NCBI GenBank assembly: GCA_009691845.1
Contig: SIAJ01000024.1
Span: forward strand, 1-60,786
DNA length: 60,786 bases
Origin: Gemmataceae bacterium
GTDB lineage: Bacteria; Planctomycetota; Planctomycetia; Gemmatales; Gemmataceae
Direction of reading: 5' to 3'
Made by a program: the position numbers and the translations under genes
Notes under the pieces: generated by a model
Told to the model about the DNA's origin: nothing
What the model saw: the letters and a program-made list of their open reading frames with translations, nothing else
Databases searched by the model: none
Shown: positions 1-8,128 of the stretch, one piece after another
How the letters are laid out: each line of letters starts with the position of its first letter
Numbering within the stretch: the first letter of the stretch is position 1

Positions 1-2
1 GC

Positions 3-77
3 GATGGCACGGAAATTTTCAGGACGAGCGTTCGCGATTTGTTACCGGAGGCATTTGGGCCGAAGAGCCTGACGTGA
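3..77 (+). CDS. possible 3' end of a gene cut by the window edge
   Basis: Reading from base 3 gives 24 codons ending in TGA at 75-77. The peptide tail (DGTEIFRTSVRDLLPEAFGP...) has the look of a coded C-terminus, but it is too short to assign to a family. It would converge on the gene ending at 211, with the palindrome at 110-174 between them, which is the arrangement seen elsewhere in this window. The upstream part lies outside, so the reading frame cannot be confirmed. Confidence 0.3.
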   Translation, partial: DGTEIFRTSVRDLLPEAFGPKSLT

Positions 78-109
78 GGCTCAGCCCAGATCTCGGTTGC
101 TCTCTCTCG

Positions 110-174
110 CCCTCGCTGACGCTTCAGGCTCCGGCTTACATCATTGAAGCGGAGCCTGAAGCGTCAGCGAAGGG
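110..174. repeat. inverted repeat, CCCTCGCTGACGCTTC family
   Basis: Arms at 110-133 and 150-174 are complementary apart from one bulged base, with a 16-nt loop. The arm core CCCTCGCTGACGCTTC recurs in the palindrome at 6116-6131, where the bases further out differ. It sits next to the 3' end of the gene at 211-2595 and could act as a terminator or be a dispersed REP-like element. Confidence 0.75.
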
Positions 175-210
175 ACGCAGTGGGGAAACCCCAGCTAATC
201 TCGTGGCACA

Positions 211-2595
211 TCAAAGTACAATCAGCCCATCACCAGTGCCCGGCAGATTGACGATTTTCCTGCCGCTGCCTGGAGGCAGTGCAGAAACCAATCCCGTGGC
301 ACGCGGCGTTGAGACGAAAAGGCGATTCGAGAGCACGACTTTGGCGGGTGCCTTGCGCTCGCCGAAGTTGTAGTTCAGGCCCTGATCCGCTGGCTTGATG
401 ATTATACCTTTGAAGACATCGTTCCCGCCCAGGCCCGACAAGCTGCCGAGAGTGTCCTTGCCATCCAAGTACCCGATCGGGTGGCCTTCCACAAGCCTGT
501 AGGTTCCGGGCCGCAGTTGCAAAAACGCATACCGGCCTTGCGAATCGGTCACGACGGATTTCTGGACGGTTGCACCCAGGTCGTCGACACCACGCAAATA
601 CACCACCACGCCGCCGATTCCGGGTTCGCCGGGGTCCTTGATGCCGTCGTTGTCTTTATCCCGGTAGACATAGCCACGAATCTTCGTGGTCAACGGTAAT
701 TCGCCGAAGTTGTAATTCACCGCATTCGTAGCGGCCGGAAGAACGAGGTTCGTGAACTTGTCGTTGGTGAGCGTGCCACCCAGTGCCGGTGTGCCAACCG
801 TCTCCTTGCCGTCGAGAAGAGTCGGCTGAAGTTCCCGAACAGTATACGTGCCCGCTAGTAGATTCGGGAACGTGTAGGAGCCGGTCGTGGAACTCGTGGT
901 CGCTATGACCACGGGATTGTTATGGATGTCCGTACCGGTCAGGAGAATGTCGACTTGTGCGATCGCATTCTCGCCGGGATCGCGAACCCCATCGTTGTCG
1001 AGATCGAGATAGACAAAGCCGGAAATCGAACCGCGATCCGAGTAGCCGAAATCCACGTCCGTGCGAGCTTGGGCGAGGGCCAGCGTAGTCGAAACCACGT
1101 TCGGAGTGGCAATGCCATCGAGATCAAACGTCGGGCTATAGGTTGGGGGTACCCCATTGAGCACATTCACGCGGAAGTTGCCGGATGGCAGATCGTCGAA
1201 CAGATAATTGCCCCCACCTGCCGCAAGCTGCGAGGTCACGAAATCGTCCGCTGTGCCGATCGTTCCATCCTGACCGGCCCAGGTGAGTTGGACGGTGACG
1301 CCGTTCAGACCGGTTTCGAGACCGTCTTGCACGCCATCGCTGTCGACATCGTACCAGACGCGATCACCCAGGGAGGCCGTGCCGCGATAGCCGAAATCCA
1401 CGTCCGTGCGGTCCGCGTTCGAACTGAGCGCGAAGCTCGCGACGTTCGGCGTGGCAATCAGATCGAGATCGAACGTCGGATCGGTCAGGCCGTTCGGCAA
1501 CGAGGCCGAATCAACGCGGACCCGGTAATTTCCCGGAGCGAGATTGTCGAACAAGTAGTTGCCATCGGTTACGGTCGGTTCATTCGCGAGGGCGATTTGA
1601 TCGTCCCCCGTGCCGAACACGCCGTCTGGTCCTGCGTAATCCAGGATTACCGTCGCGCCGTTGATACCCAATTCGCCGACGTCTTGCACGCCATCGCCGT
1701 CGGCATCGTACCACAGGCGATCGCCGACCGAAGCCGGCTGGAAGATGCCGGCATCCCAATCCACATCGTTCGTGTTCGACGGCACAGCAAACGTGGCCGT
1801 TTGCCCGGTCGCCGGGTTCGCATCGCTGTCCAGCGCATCGAAGGCCCCCTGATCGGGAGCGGTGATCGTGAAGCCAGCGGGTGCAACAAAGGTAACGCGG
1901 AACTGACCGGGGGCGAGTCCCGTGAACAAATATCCGCCGATGCCATCGGTGACGACGGAATCGATGATGTCGTCGGCCGTGCCAAACGTCCCGTCCGGTC
2001 CAGCGCCGAGGAGATTGACCGTTACGTTCCCAACGCCCGGTTCGCCGTCCTGGATCCCGTTACCATTGAGATCTTCCCACACGAAGTCGCCGATCGTGAC
2101 CGGCCGGAACATGCCCGTGTCCCAGGTATTATCGAGTTCACCGATCCCGAGTATCGTGACGGCCGTGATCCCCGTGAGAGGGTCGGCATCGCTATCGATT
2201 GCATCGTCGGCTCCTTGATCTGGGGCGGTGATCGTAAAGCCCACTGGCGCGACAAAGGTCAGTTGATACGATCCAGGCTCGAGAAGCGTGAATGAGTACA
2301 GGCCACCACCGGCAGTGATCGTGCTGTCTGCAATGTCGTCGCCCGTACCGAAGTTTCCATCCGGACCTGCACCGAGGAGATTCACGGTCACGCCATCGAT
2401 ACCCGGTTCACCTAGGTCTTGCAGGCCGTTGCCATTGAGATCTTCCCAAACGAAGTCGCCGATGTAGAGCCCGGTTGGGGTGACTCGGTGTTCGAGGGTT
2501 TCTACCCGCAACTTGCTTCGACGAGCCGGCGTTTTCGTCCTCGCCGAGCGAAGGGTTTTTCTTGCCAGCATTCGCGCGTTTTGGAGAATGGACAC
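211..2595 (-). CDS. SdrD_B-repeat (Cna B-like) surface protein
   Basis: A 794-residue protein, probably exported and displayed on the cell surface. Residues 1-41 are basic and carry the planctomycete N-terminal motif R-V-E-x-L-E-x-R-x-x-P (30-40). Six repeats of the SdrD_B type follow, starting near residues 44, 168, 289, 408, 523 and 638. Each opens with G-x-x-V/L-W/Y-x-D-x-x-x-D/N-G-x-x-D, an Asp-rich calcium-binding-like loop, and ends with a G-x-Y-x-F-x-x-L strand. The first four also have an A-G-x-D-G-x-x-G-T-x-D-D insert. The start is GTG at 2595 with GAGG about 10 nt upstream; ATG at 2571 is an alternative. No sorting motif or membrane anchor is visible at the C-terminus. The role is likely structural or adhesive, inferred from the family. 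Confidence 0.85.
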   Translation of the reverse strand: MSILQNARMLARKTLRSARTKTPARRSKLRVETLEHRVTPTGLYIGDFVWEDLNGNGLQDLGEPGIDGVTVNLLGAGPDGNFGTGDDIADSTITAGGGLYSFTLLEPGSYQLTFVAPVGFTITAPDQGADDAIDSDADPLTGITAVTILGIGELDNTWDTGMFRPVTIGDFVWEDLNGNGIQDGEPGVGNVTVNLLGAGPDGTFGTADDIIDSVVTDGIGGYLFTGLAPGQFRVTFVAPAGFTITAPDQGAFDALDSDANPATGQTATFAVPSNTNDVDWDAGIFQPASVGDRLWYDADGDGVQDVGELGINGATVILDYAGPDGVFGTGDDQIALANEPTVTDGNYLFDNLAPGNYRVRVDSASLPNGLTDPTFDLDLIATPNVASFALSSNADRTDVDFGYRGTASLGDRVWYDVDSDGVQDGLETGLNGVTVQLTWAGQDGTIGTADDFVTSQLAAGGGNYLFDDLPSGNFRVNVLNGVPPTYSPTFDLDGIATPNVVSTTLALAQARTDVDFGYSDRGSISGFVYLDLDNDGVRDPGENAIAQVDILLTGTDIHNNPVVIATTSSTTGSYTFPNLLAGTYTVRELQPTLLDGKETVGTPALGGTLTNDKFTNLVLPAATNAVNYNFGELPLTTKIRGYVYRDKDNDGIKDPGEPGIGGVVVYLRGVDDLGATVQKSVVTDSQGRYAFLQLRPGTYRLVEGHPIGYLDGKDTLGSLSGLGGNDVFKGIIIKPADQGLNYNFGERKAPAKVVLSNRLFVSTPRATGLVSALPPGSGRKIVNLPGTGDGLIVL

Positions 2596-2862
2596 GTGAG
2601 TCTGCCCTCGTAGCGAAGAACGGATCGAATTGAAACAATCGTGGCGAGTTGCTCACGCTTGGCTGGTTGCGAGGAGTGAGAAAGAAAGCGAGTCACCACG
2701 AGTTGTGTATTTTACCAGTCTTATCGGGTTGGCAAGGCGCAATTCTCTTATCCAAGCTGCTCAAATTGCCTATAAGCGGGAAATTTCCTGCAGAGTTGCT
2801 ACGACCGGCTATAAATCAGATGAAAAAGACAGTCAGCTGGGTGGAAGACCGGTGGGAGTCGG

Positions 2863-4215
2863 CTATTCGACGGACAGGACTTCGCCGCCGGCGAAAGCCA
2901 GCAATCCTGCATCGAGTGAAACGGACGAATACCCTTCCCAAGCATCGAGCCCAGCCAAGAGCGGATCGAGACTAAGAGAATCGGACTCGATTGAACGAGT
3001 TGGCGTGAGAGTCGTGAAGGTGTCGAGTTTTAGATCCGTGTTCCGAGTCAAGTGGAACGCGTCTGCTCCTAATAGCGTCGCACTTCCACCGGTTGAATCT
3101 GCCGAGTCCCAATCTGAAAATGCGAATTCCGCACTGATGGCCCGGGCACCGACCCGAATGCCTTTTTCCGGTTTCGTGCCCGCGTTTGATCCGGGAATCA
3201 GAGGGAAAGACGGGGGGGTAGGAGCCATCCGCAAGCCACTCGAATCGTCGGGGGTGGTGTCCGGATGGATAATCGAGTTGATGAAGTCACGGTAGGCAAA
3301 AACGTTCATGCCGCCGCCCATTGAGCCATACTTCGGAGCCTTGGCCCCTTGAATGAAGGTGTTCACCCCGACAATCGTGAACCCGCTGCCCGTGTGGATG
3401 AAGCTAGGCCCTCCCGAGTCCCCCTGGCCTAACTGAGTCTCGTTGAAAACCCCTGAGCCTCCCAGTGGTCCCGAGCCGATCGAGCTATCGTAATCGAAGC
3501 GGAAGACCTCGTTCACCGCTGGAAGATTCTTGTCGTCCTGAATGTAAAATGCGTCCACGACATTCGCCCCGGACCGCTTCACCGTGAGGCTCGCGCTGGT
3601 GTCGTAGCCTTTTACCCCATCGCCCGATCGGCCGTAGCCAACCAGTGTGATCAGGTTGCCTGCAAACAGATCGAAGTCGGCGATCGGGTAGATCGGCACA
3701 CCTTTGGGAAGGTCTTCGGACAGAGTCAGAATTGCAAGATCATCGTTGACGGCAGGCCGATTGAAGCCCGTGAAATTCGGGTGGATATCGAATTTCTCAA
3801 TCGCGATTCGATGCGACTGGTCCTCGCCAAAGTTCAAGACGAAATAGGTCCCGGTCGCATTGTCGCGTTGGTTGACTTTGCCGTCGTTATTCAAATCCAC
3901 GACGTGAGCCGCCGTCAGGACATGGCGAGGTCCAATTGCAGTTGCCGTACCGATGAACGAAGTTCGGTTGGTTGTCACCAGGATGCTGCCGACACCCGCA
4001 AAGGGAGACTCGGTGGTATTGGCATCAACGCGCGAATTTGCCGAATTATTCAGGGAGAACCACGTATCTTCGCCCGCAAGGACCGTGGCTTGAACGTCGC
4101 CGGTTTCGAGGGGGGATACACTCGAACTAGGAACGTCGCGGCCCTCCAACAACTCAACACGTAAGTACGTGCGGAAGCGGATGATCGGAAGGCCGAATTT
4201 GGAACGACGAATCAT
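2863..4215 (-). CDS. secreted trypsin-like serine protease with N-terminal RVExLExR motif
   Basis: 450 residues from ATG at 4215, preceded by AAGGA; the open frame extends 24 codons further, but this start has the better ribosome site. The N-terminus carries R-V-E-L-L-E-G-R (19-26), the same motif as the neighbouring SdrD_B protein. The chymotrypsin-fold triad is visible as His104 (TAAH), Asp159 (NDDLA) and Ser267 (GDSGGP). Directly after the histidine lies D-L-N-N-D-G-K-V-N-Q-R-D (107-118), a dockerin or EF-hand-like calcium loop. Residues from about 320 to 450 are Ser/Asp-rich and match no family I recognise. Likely an exported endopeptidase of S1 type; the substrate is unknown. Confidence 0.85.
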   Translation of the reverse strand: MIRRSKFGLPIIRFRTYLRVELLEGRDVPSSSVSPLETGDVQATVLAGEDTWFSLNNSANSRVDANTTESPFAGVGSILVTTNRTSFIGTATAIGPRHVLTAAHVVDLNNDGKVNQRDNATGTYFVLNFGEDQSHRIAIEKFDIHPNFTGFNRPAVNDDLAILTLSEDLPKGVPIYPIADFDLFAGNLITLVGYGRSGDGVKGYDTSASLTVKRSGANVVDAFYIQDDKNLPAVNEVFRFDYDSSIGSGPLGGSGVFNETQLGQGDSGGPSFIHTGSGFTIVGVNTFIQGAKAPKYGSMGGGMNVFAYRDFINSIIHPDTTPDDSSGLRMAPTPPSFPLIPGSNAGTKPEKGIRVGARAISAEFAFSDWDSADSTGGSATLLGADAFHLTRNTDLKLDTFTTLTPTRSIESDSLSLDPLLAGLDAWEGYSSVSLDAGLLAFAGGEVLSVE

Positions 4216-4560
4216 GTCGGTTCCTTCGACTGGGCCAGAAAGAGAATGTATACCGGTAATTATACACCGGTTGTCAAGTTGTGCCATCCTCAGAAGCGGA
4301 GCTATTGATTTAACCCCGACCAGCGGTCAAGCGACCGCCAGATTTTTCCAGCCTGGCTTTGAGGATCCCGACCCCTGACGAGGCATTCGACTCGGCCACG
4401 GGATGGCATATCTTTGGGGGCGATCCGGAAAGGGGAGGGCGAGGCACTGGCCGAGCTGCCAACCACGGCAGAATCAGGCTCGGCGAGCCTTGCCCTCCCG
4501 AAACCCAACTTTCCGGACAGACTCTTACAATGGCTTCTCCTCCATGCTGTGAGCTTTCGC
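4216..4560. other. intergenic region between divergent protease and pectate lyase genes
   Basis: These 345 bases separate two divergently transcribed genes and must hold both promoters. The protease side is AT-rich and carries a good -10 box (4259-4264) flanked by two ACCGGT hexamers about 10 bases apart, which could be an operator. The pectate lyase side shows nothing recognisable. No convincing small gene is seen. Confidence 0.5.
4259..4264 (-). promoter_or_regulatory. candidate -10 box (TATAAT) of the protease gene
   Basis: On the minus strand a perfect TATAAT lies 44 nt before the chosen ATG. A TTGACA at 4277-4272 is only 7 nt upstream, too close to be its -35, and no good hexamer sits at 17 nt. 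The -10 is embedded between two ACCGGT palindromes, so regulation by a dimeric repressor is possible. Confidence 0.35.
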
Positions 4561-6045
4561 ATGCGTCCGGATTGGCTACTTACGCTCGCCGTCTCTGTGA
4601 TAGTCGCTGGCTTCGCTCGGGCCGAAGATACTTCGCGGGACGAAGTGCTTGCCGCTCTAAGCAAGGCAACTACGTATTTTCACAATCGCATTGCCGATCA
4701 TGGCGGCTACGCCTGGGTTTCCAGCGTGGATGGCAAGTTTCGAGAGGGCGAAGGTGTTTGTGGTCCCGGCACGATTTGGGTTCAACCGCCAGGTACGCCG
4801 AGCGTTGGTATGGCATTTCTGGATGCCTACGAAGCATCGGGCAATCCGATTCATCTGAAGCAGGCTCAAGCGTGTGCGATGGCGTTGGTCAAAGGCCAGC
4901 TCCTCTCGGGTGGCTGGAACTACCGTATCGAGTTCGATCCGGCCAAGCGCAGGGAGTTTACCTATCGCGATGGCGGCAGCCAAACCGCGAAGACCCCATT
5001 TCCCGGCGGCTGGGACATCTGGAAGAAACGGCAACTGAAAGGGAACATCACCGTCGTCGACGACGACACTACGCCTGCTGCCTTGCGTTTCTTGATGCGG
5101 ATGGATGAGAAACTCAAGTTCGGCGACAAACCAATTCACGAGGCGGTTGAGTACGCACTCGCGTCGCTTCAGAACGCTCAATATCCGGTCGGGGCCTGGT
5201 CGCACAATTACGACCGCTTCCCCACGGAACCGCCGGACGCGAAGCATTATCCGGTGAAAGCCGCCTCGATTCCGGACGCCTGGTCGCGAACCTGGACCAA
5301 GGATTTTACGGGCTGCTACATGCTGAACGATCGCATCACGCAGAACGCCATTGCCACGATGTCGCTGGCGCACCGAATCTACGGAGAAAAGAAGTACCAG
5401 GAGGCCGCCGAGCGGGGTGGTAAATTTCTGGCCCTCGCTCAGCTACCCGATCCTCAACCGGCGTGGGCACAACAATACAACCGCGACATGCAGCCGGTCT
5501 GGGATCGCAAGTTTGAGCCGCCAGCCATTACTGGCCTGGAATCGCAAGATACTCTCGAAACTCTGCTCAAACTCTATCGCGAGACTGGCAATAAGGTCCA
5601 CTTGGAGCCGATTCCGAAAGCACTGGCCTACCTCAAGAAGTGCGAACTGCCCGAGAAGAAGCTCGCTCGTTTCTACGAACTCAACACGAACAAGCCGCTC
5701 TACTTCACGAAGGATTACAAGATCACCTACGACAAGGACGACGTGCCAACGCACTACGGCTTCACGTTTGCTTCCCGCCTCGACAACATCGAACGCGAGT
5801 ATCAACGGCTGCTGGATACCAAGCCAGACGATTTGCGGAAGGTACGGGTCAGCAAACGCACGAAGGACCTGGACGCGACCGTCCTCAAAATCATCAAGGC
5901 ACAAAATGCGGAGGGTGCCTGGACCGAGTCCGGTACCGTACGCTCGCCTGATGGCAAGAAAGTGACGCCGAAAGAAGGCGTGGTGAAATCGGAGACTCTT
6001 GTGAAGAACGTGGAGACGCTGTGCCGGTGGCTGAAGGCGGAGTAG
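4561..6045 (+). CDS. secreted pectate lyase, polysaccharide lyase family 10-like
   Basis: 494 residues from ATG at 4561. Residues 1-21 form a signal peptide ending at A-R-A, which is why this start is preferred over the longer open frame from 4414. The mature part is an alpha/alpha-toroid-like protein. It has the PL10 landmarks G-G-W-N (inner helix region), a D-D-D-T-T-P-A-A-L segment that corresponds to the family's D-N-A region, and near the middle A-W-A-Q-Q-Y-N followed by R-K-F-E-P-P-A-I-T-G-L-E-S, which carries the arginine expected to be catalytic. Family members cleave polygalacturonate by beta-elimination with calcium. It probably acts in the periplasm or outside the cell. It stands alone, divergent from the protease gene. 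Confidence 0.75.
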   Translation: MRPDWLLTLAVSVIVAGFARAEDTSRDEVLAALSKATTYFHNRIADHGGYAWVSSVDGKFREGEGVCGPGTIWVQPPGTPSVGMAFLDAYEASGNPIHLKQAQACAMALVKGQLLSGGWNYRIEFDPAKRREFTYRDGGSQTAKTPFPGGWDIWKKRQLKGNITVVDDDTTPAALRFLMRMDEKLKFGDKPIHEAVEYALASLQNAQYPVGAWSHNYDRFPTEPPDAKHYPVKAASIPDAWSRTWTKDFTGCYMLNDRITQNAIATMSLAHRIYGEKKYQEAAERGGKFLALAQLPDPQPAWAQQYNRDMQPVWDRKFEPPAITGLESQDTLETLLKLYRETGNKVHLEPIPKALAYLKKCELPEKKLARFYELNTNKPLYFTKDYKITYDKDDVPTHYGFTFASRLDNIEREYQRLLDTKPDDLRKVRVSKRTKDLDATVLKIIKAQNAEGAWTESGTVRSPDGKKVTPKEGVVKSETLVKNVETLCRWLKAE

Positions 6046-6077
6046 TAACCCATAGGATGTGCCCGCGGTCCGAACTG

Positions 6078-6141
6078 ACACTAACCCGAAGCGTAAGCGA
6101 GGGCCACAATTCCTTCCCTCGCTGACGCTTCGGGTTAGTGT
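6078..6141. repeat. inverted repeat, CCCTCGCTGACGCTTC family
   Basis: Arms 6078-6103 and 6116-6141 match at 25 of 26 positions with a 12-nt loop. The right arm begins with the same CCCTCGCTGACGCTTC core as the palindrome at 110-174. It lies between the convergent pectate lyase and oxidoreductase genes, where it could serve as a bidirectional terminator. Confidence 0.8.
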
Positions 6142-6179
6142 GGAATGTGTCGTTCTCGACCGCTTGCTGAATAATTCCG

Positions 6180-7760
6180 TTAGCCTCGCAACATCTCCCG
6201 CGCCGCATTTCTACCACACGCACCCATCACGCCGCCGCCGGGATGGGCGGCTGCTCCGCACAGGAACAGTCCCTTCACGGGTGTGCGATAGTTCGCATAC
6301 CCGGCCACGGGCCTCATTGAGAACATGCTCGACATGGACATCGTGCCTTGCATGATGTTGCCGCCAGTCAGGCCATAGACTCGTTCCATGTCGGCTGGTG
6401 TGAGCACCTGGCGATCGATGACCGAACTCTTGAAGTTCGGGGCGTACTCGTTCAACACATCGAAACAGCGGTCGGCAAACTTGTCGCGCTCCGTGTCCCA
6501 GTTGGCGTCCTTCAGGGCATAAGGGGCGTACTGGATAAACATGCTCAAAATGTGCTTGCCCGCCGGAGCAAGCGTGCTGTCGAGGGCTGTCGCCATCGTG
6601 CATTCGAGCATCGGATCGCGAGACCAGCGACCATACTTCGCGTCGTCGTAAGCTCGTTCGATGTAGTCCATGTCCGGGCAGATGTGCATCGTGCCATGAT
6701 GCTGTAGGCCGACGCCATCGGTGGGCAGGCACTTGAAGCGAGGTGGTTCGCTGATGGCCACGTTGATCTTCACCGTTGCCGAGCTGTAGTCGATACGTTT
6801 GATGGCCGTGACGAATTCGCCTGGCAGCTCTTTCGGGTCCATCAATTTCAGAAACGTGACATTGGCGTCGGCACAGGAAGCGATTTGGGAAGCGTGAAAC
6901 TCGGTGCCGTCCACTAGAGCCACGCCGGTCGCTCGGCCATCTCGTGTGATGATCTTGGCCACGGGTGAGTTGACGCGAATCTCGGCACCGTGTGCCTTCG
7001 CGGACGAAGCGATACTGTTCGAGACCATGCCCATGCCGCCACGCACGTAGCCCCAGACGCCGCGGACGCCGTTGCACTCGCCCATGACGTGATGGAACAG
7101 CACATAGGCCGTGCCCGGATGCGATGGCGGAGCAAAGGCCCCGATGACCGCGTCCGTGGCAATTGTCGATTTGAGTTGGTCCGACTCGAACCAGCGATCC
7201 AGAATCGGCCGGGCTGCACCGGTCAGAATCTCGATGGCTTCCGTTGCCACGTGCCGACCGAGCTTGCGGAACTTCAAGCCGATCTGCCCGAGCTTGATGC
7301 TGTCGAGCAAGCCGCCAAACGGATCGGGGGGCGTCTTTTCCAGCAGCGGCTCGAGGAAGTCCGCCACTCGTGTCAGCATGTCCTCGTACTTGGGATAAGC
7401 CTCGGCATCCTTCTTCGAAAACTTGGCGATCTCGCGATGGGTCATCTCCTTGTCGGGGCCCATCATCAAGTACCGGCCATCCGGATACGGCGTGAAAGAA
7501 GACGGGCTTCGCGGCAACATCTCGAGGCCGTATTTCTTCAACTCCAGATCGCGAATGATCTCGGGTCGTAGCAAGCTATTCACATACGCGGCCGTGGAAA
7601 CCTTGTAACCCGGCCACAACTCTTCGGTCACGCATGCCCCGCCGATTAACTCGCGGCGTTCGAGGACCAGCACCTTGCGGCCTGCCTTGGCAAGGTAGGC
7701 CGCGGTTGTGAGTCCGTTGTGCCCACCGCCGATGATGATGGCGTCGTATTTGGTTGGCAT
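6180..7760 (-). CDS. FAD-dependent oxidoreductase, phytoene desaturase (CrtI)-like
   Basis: 526 residues from ATG at 7760. The N-terminus is a Rossmann FAD-binding unit ([13 protein letters not shown] at 4-16, then V-L-V-L-E-R-R). The C-terminus has the matching CrtI/amine-oxidase signature [20 protein letters not shown]. The length fits the NAD(P)/FAD phytoene dehydrogenase-like group, which includes carotene desaturases and isomerases and also retinol saturase-like enzymes. No other carotenoid gene is nearby, so the substrate cannot be named. Upstream lies a 239-bp nested palindrome. I am confident of the fold and cofactor, not of the reaction. Confidence 0.8.
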   Translation of the reverse strand: MPTKYDAIIIGGGHNGLTTAAYLAKAGRKVLVLERRELIGGACVTEELWPGYKVSTAAYVNSLLRPEIIRDLELKKYGLEMLPRSPSSFTPYPDGRYLMMGPDKEMTHREIAKFSKKDAEAYPKYEDMLTRVADFLEPLLEKTPPDPFGGLLDSIKLGQIGLKFRKLGRHVATEAIEILTGAARPILDRWFESDQLKSTIATDAVIGAFAPPSHPGTAYVLFHHVMGECNGVRGVWGYVRGGMGMVSNSIASSAKAHGAEIRVNSPVAKIITRDGRATGVALVDGTEFHASQIASCADANVTFLKLMDPKELPGEFVTAIKRIDYSSATVKINVAISEPPRFKCLPTDGVGLQHHGTMHICPDMDYIERAYDDAKYGRWSRDPMLECTMATALDSTLAPAGKHILSMFIQYAPYALKDANWDTERDKFADRCFDVLNEYAPNFKSSVIDRQVLTPADMERVYGLTGGNIMQGTMSMSSMFSMRPVAGYANYRTPVKGLFLCGAAAHPGGGVMGACGRNAAREMLRG

Positions 7761-7827
7761 GCAAGTAGGGAGTGAGGAGTGAGGAAATAACGACAATGCT
7801 CGCTCTAGGCGACAGGCTTTCGCTGTC

Positions 7828-8066
7828 TTGACCCCGGAGGGGTCGCAAACATTAGCCGGTGGTCGAGCGCCAGCGAGACCACCGGAAAGCGAGTGAAGCG
7901 CACCGACCCCGAAGGGGTCGTAGAACGCCGATTCACGGGACGATTGACGATTTGGTCATCGCGACGTTCTGCGACCCCTTCGGGGTCGGTAGGTCGGGAA
8001 TGAGGGCTGCCGGTGGTCTCGCTTACGCTCGACCACCGGCTAATCTCTGCGACCCCTCCGGGGTCA
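7828..8066. repeat. 239-bp nested palindromic element
   Basis: The outer arms 7828-7884 and 8010-8066 are reverse complements with only a few mismatches. The inner arms 7902-7927 and 7965-7990 match at 25 of 26 positions. Each arm itself contains smaller palindromes: GACCCCGGAGGGGTC, GACCCCGAAGGGGTC, and CCGGTGGTC paired with GACCACCGG. It fills most of the 368-base gap 7761-8128, which otherwise holds no gene. Its make-up suggests a MITE or compound REP element with no coding capacity. Confidence 0.85.
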
Positions 8067-8128
8067 AGTTGTCCGAACCCTGTCACGTTGAGCGAGAAGT
8101 GTCGAAAGAACCATGACTTCTTAACTCC

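Noticed and set aside
922..2295. Plus-strand open frame of 457 codons opposite the SdrD_B gene
   Set aside because: Its pseudo-repeats only mirror the SdrD_B repeats on the other strand, and it has no ribosome site or recognisable motif.
4272..4277. TTGACA upstream of the protease gene as a -35 box
   Set aside because: It is only 7 nt from the TATAAT, so it cannot serve that -10 element.
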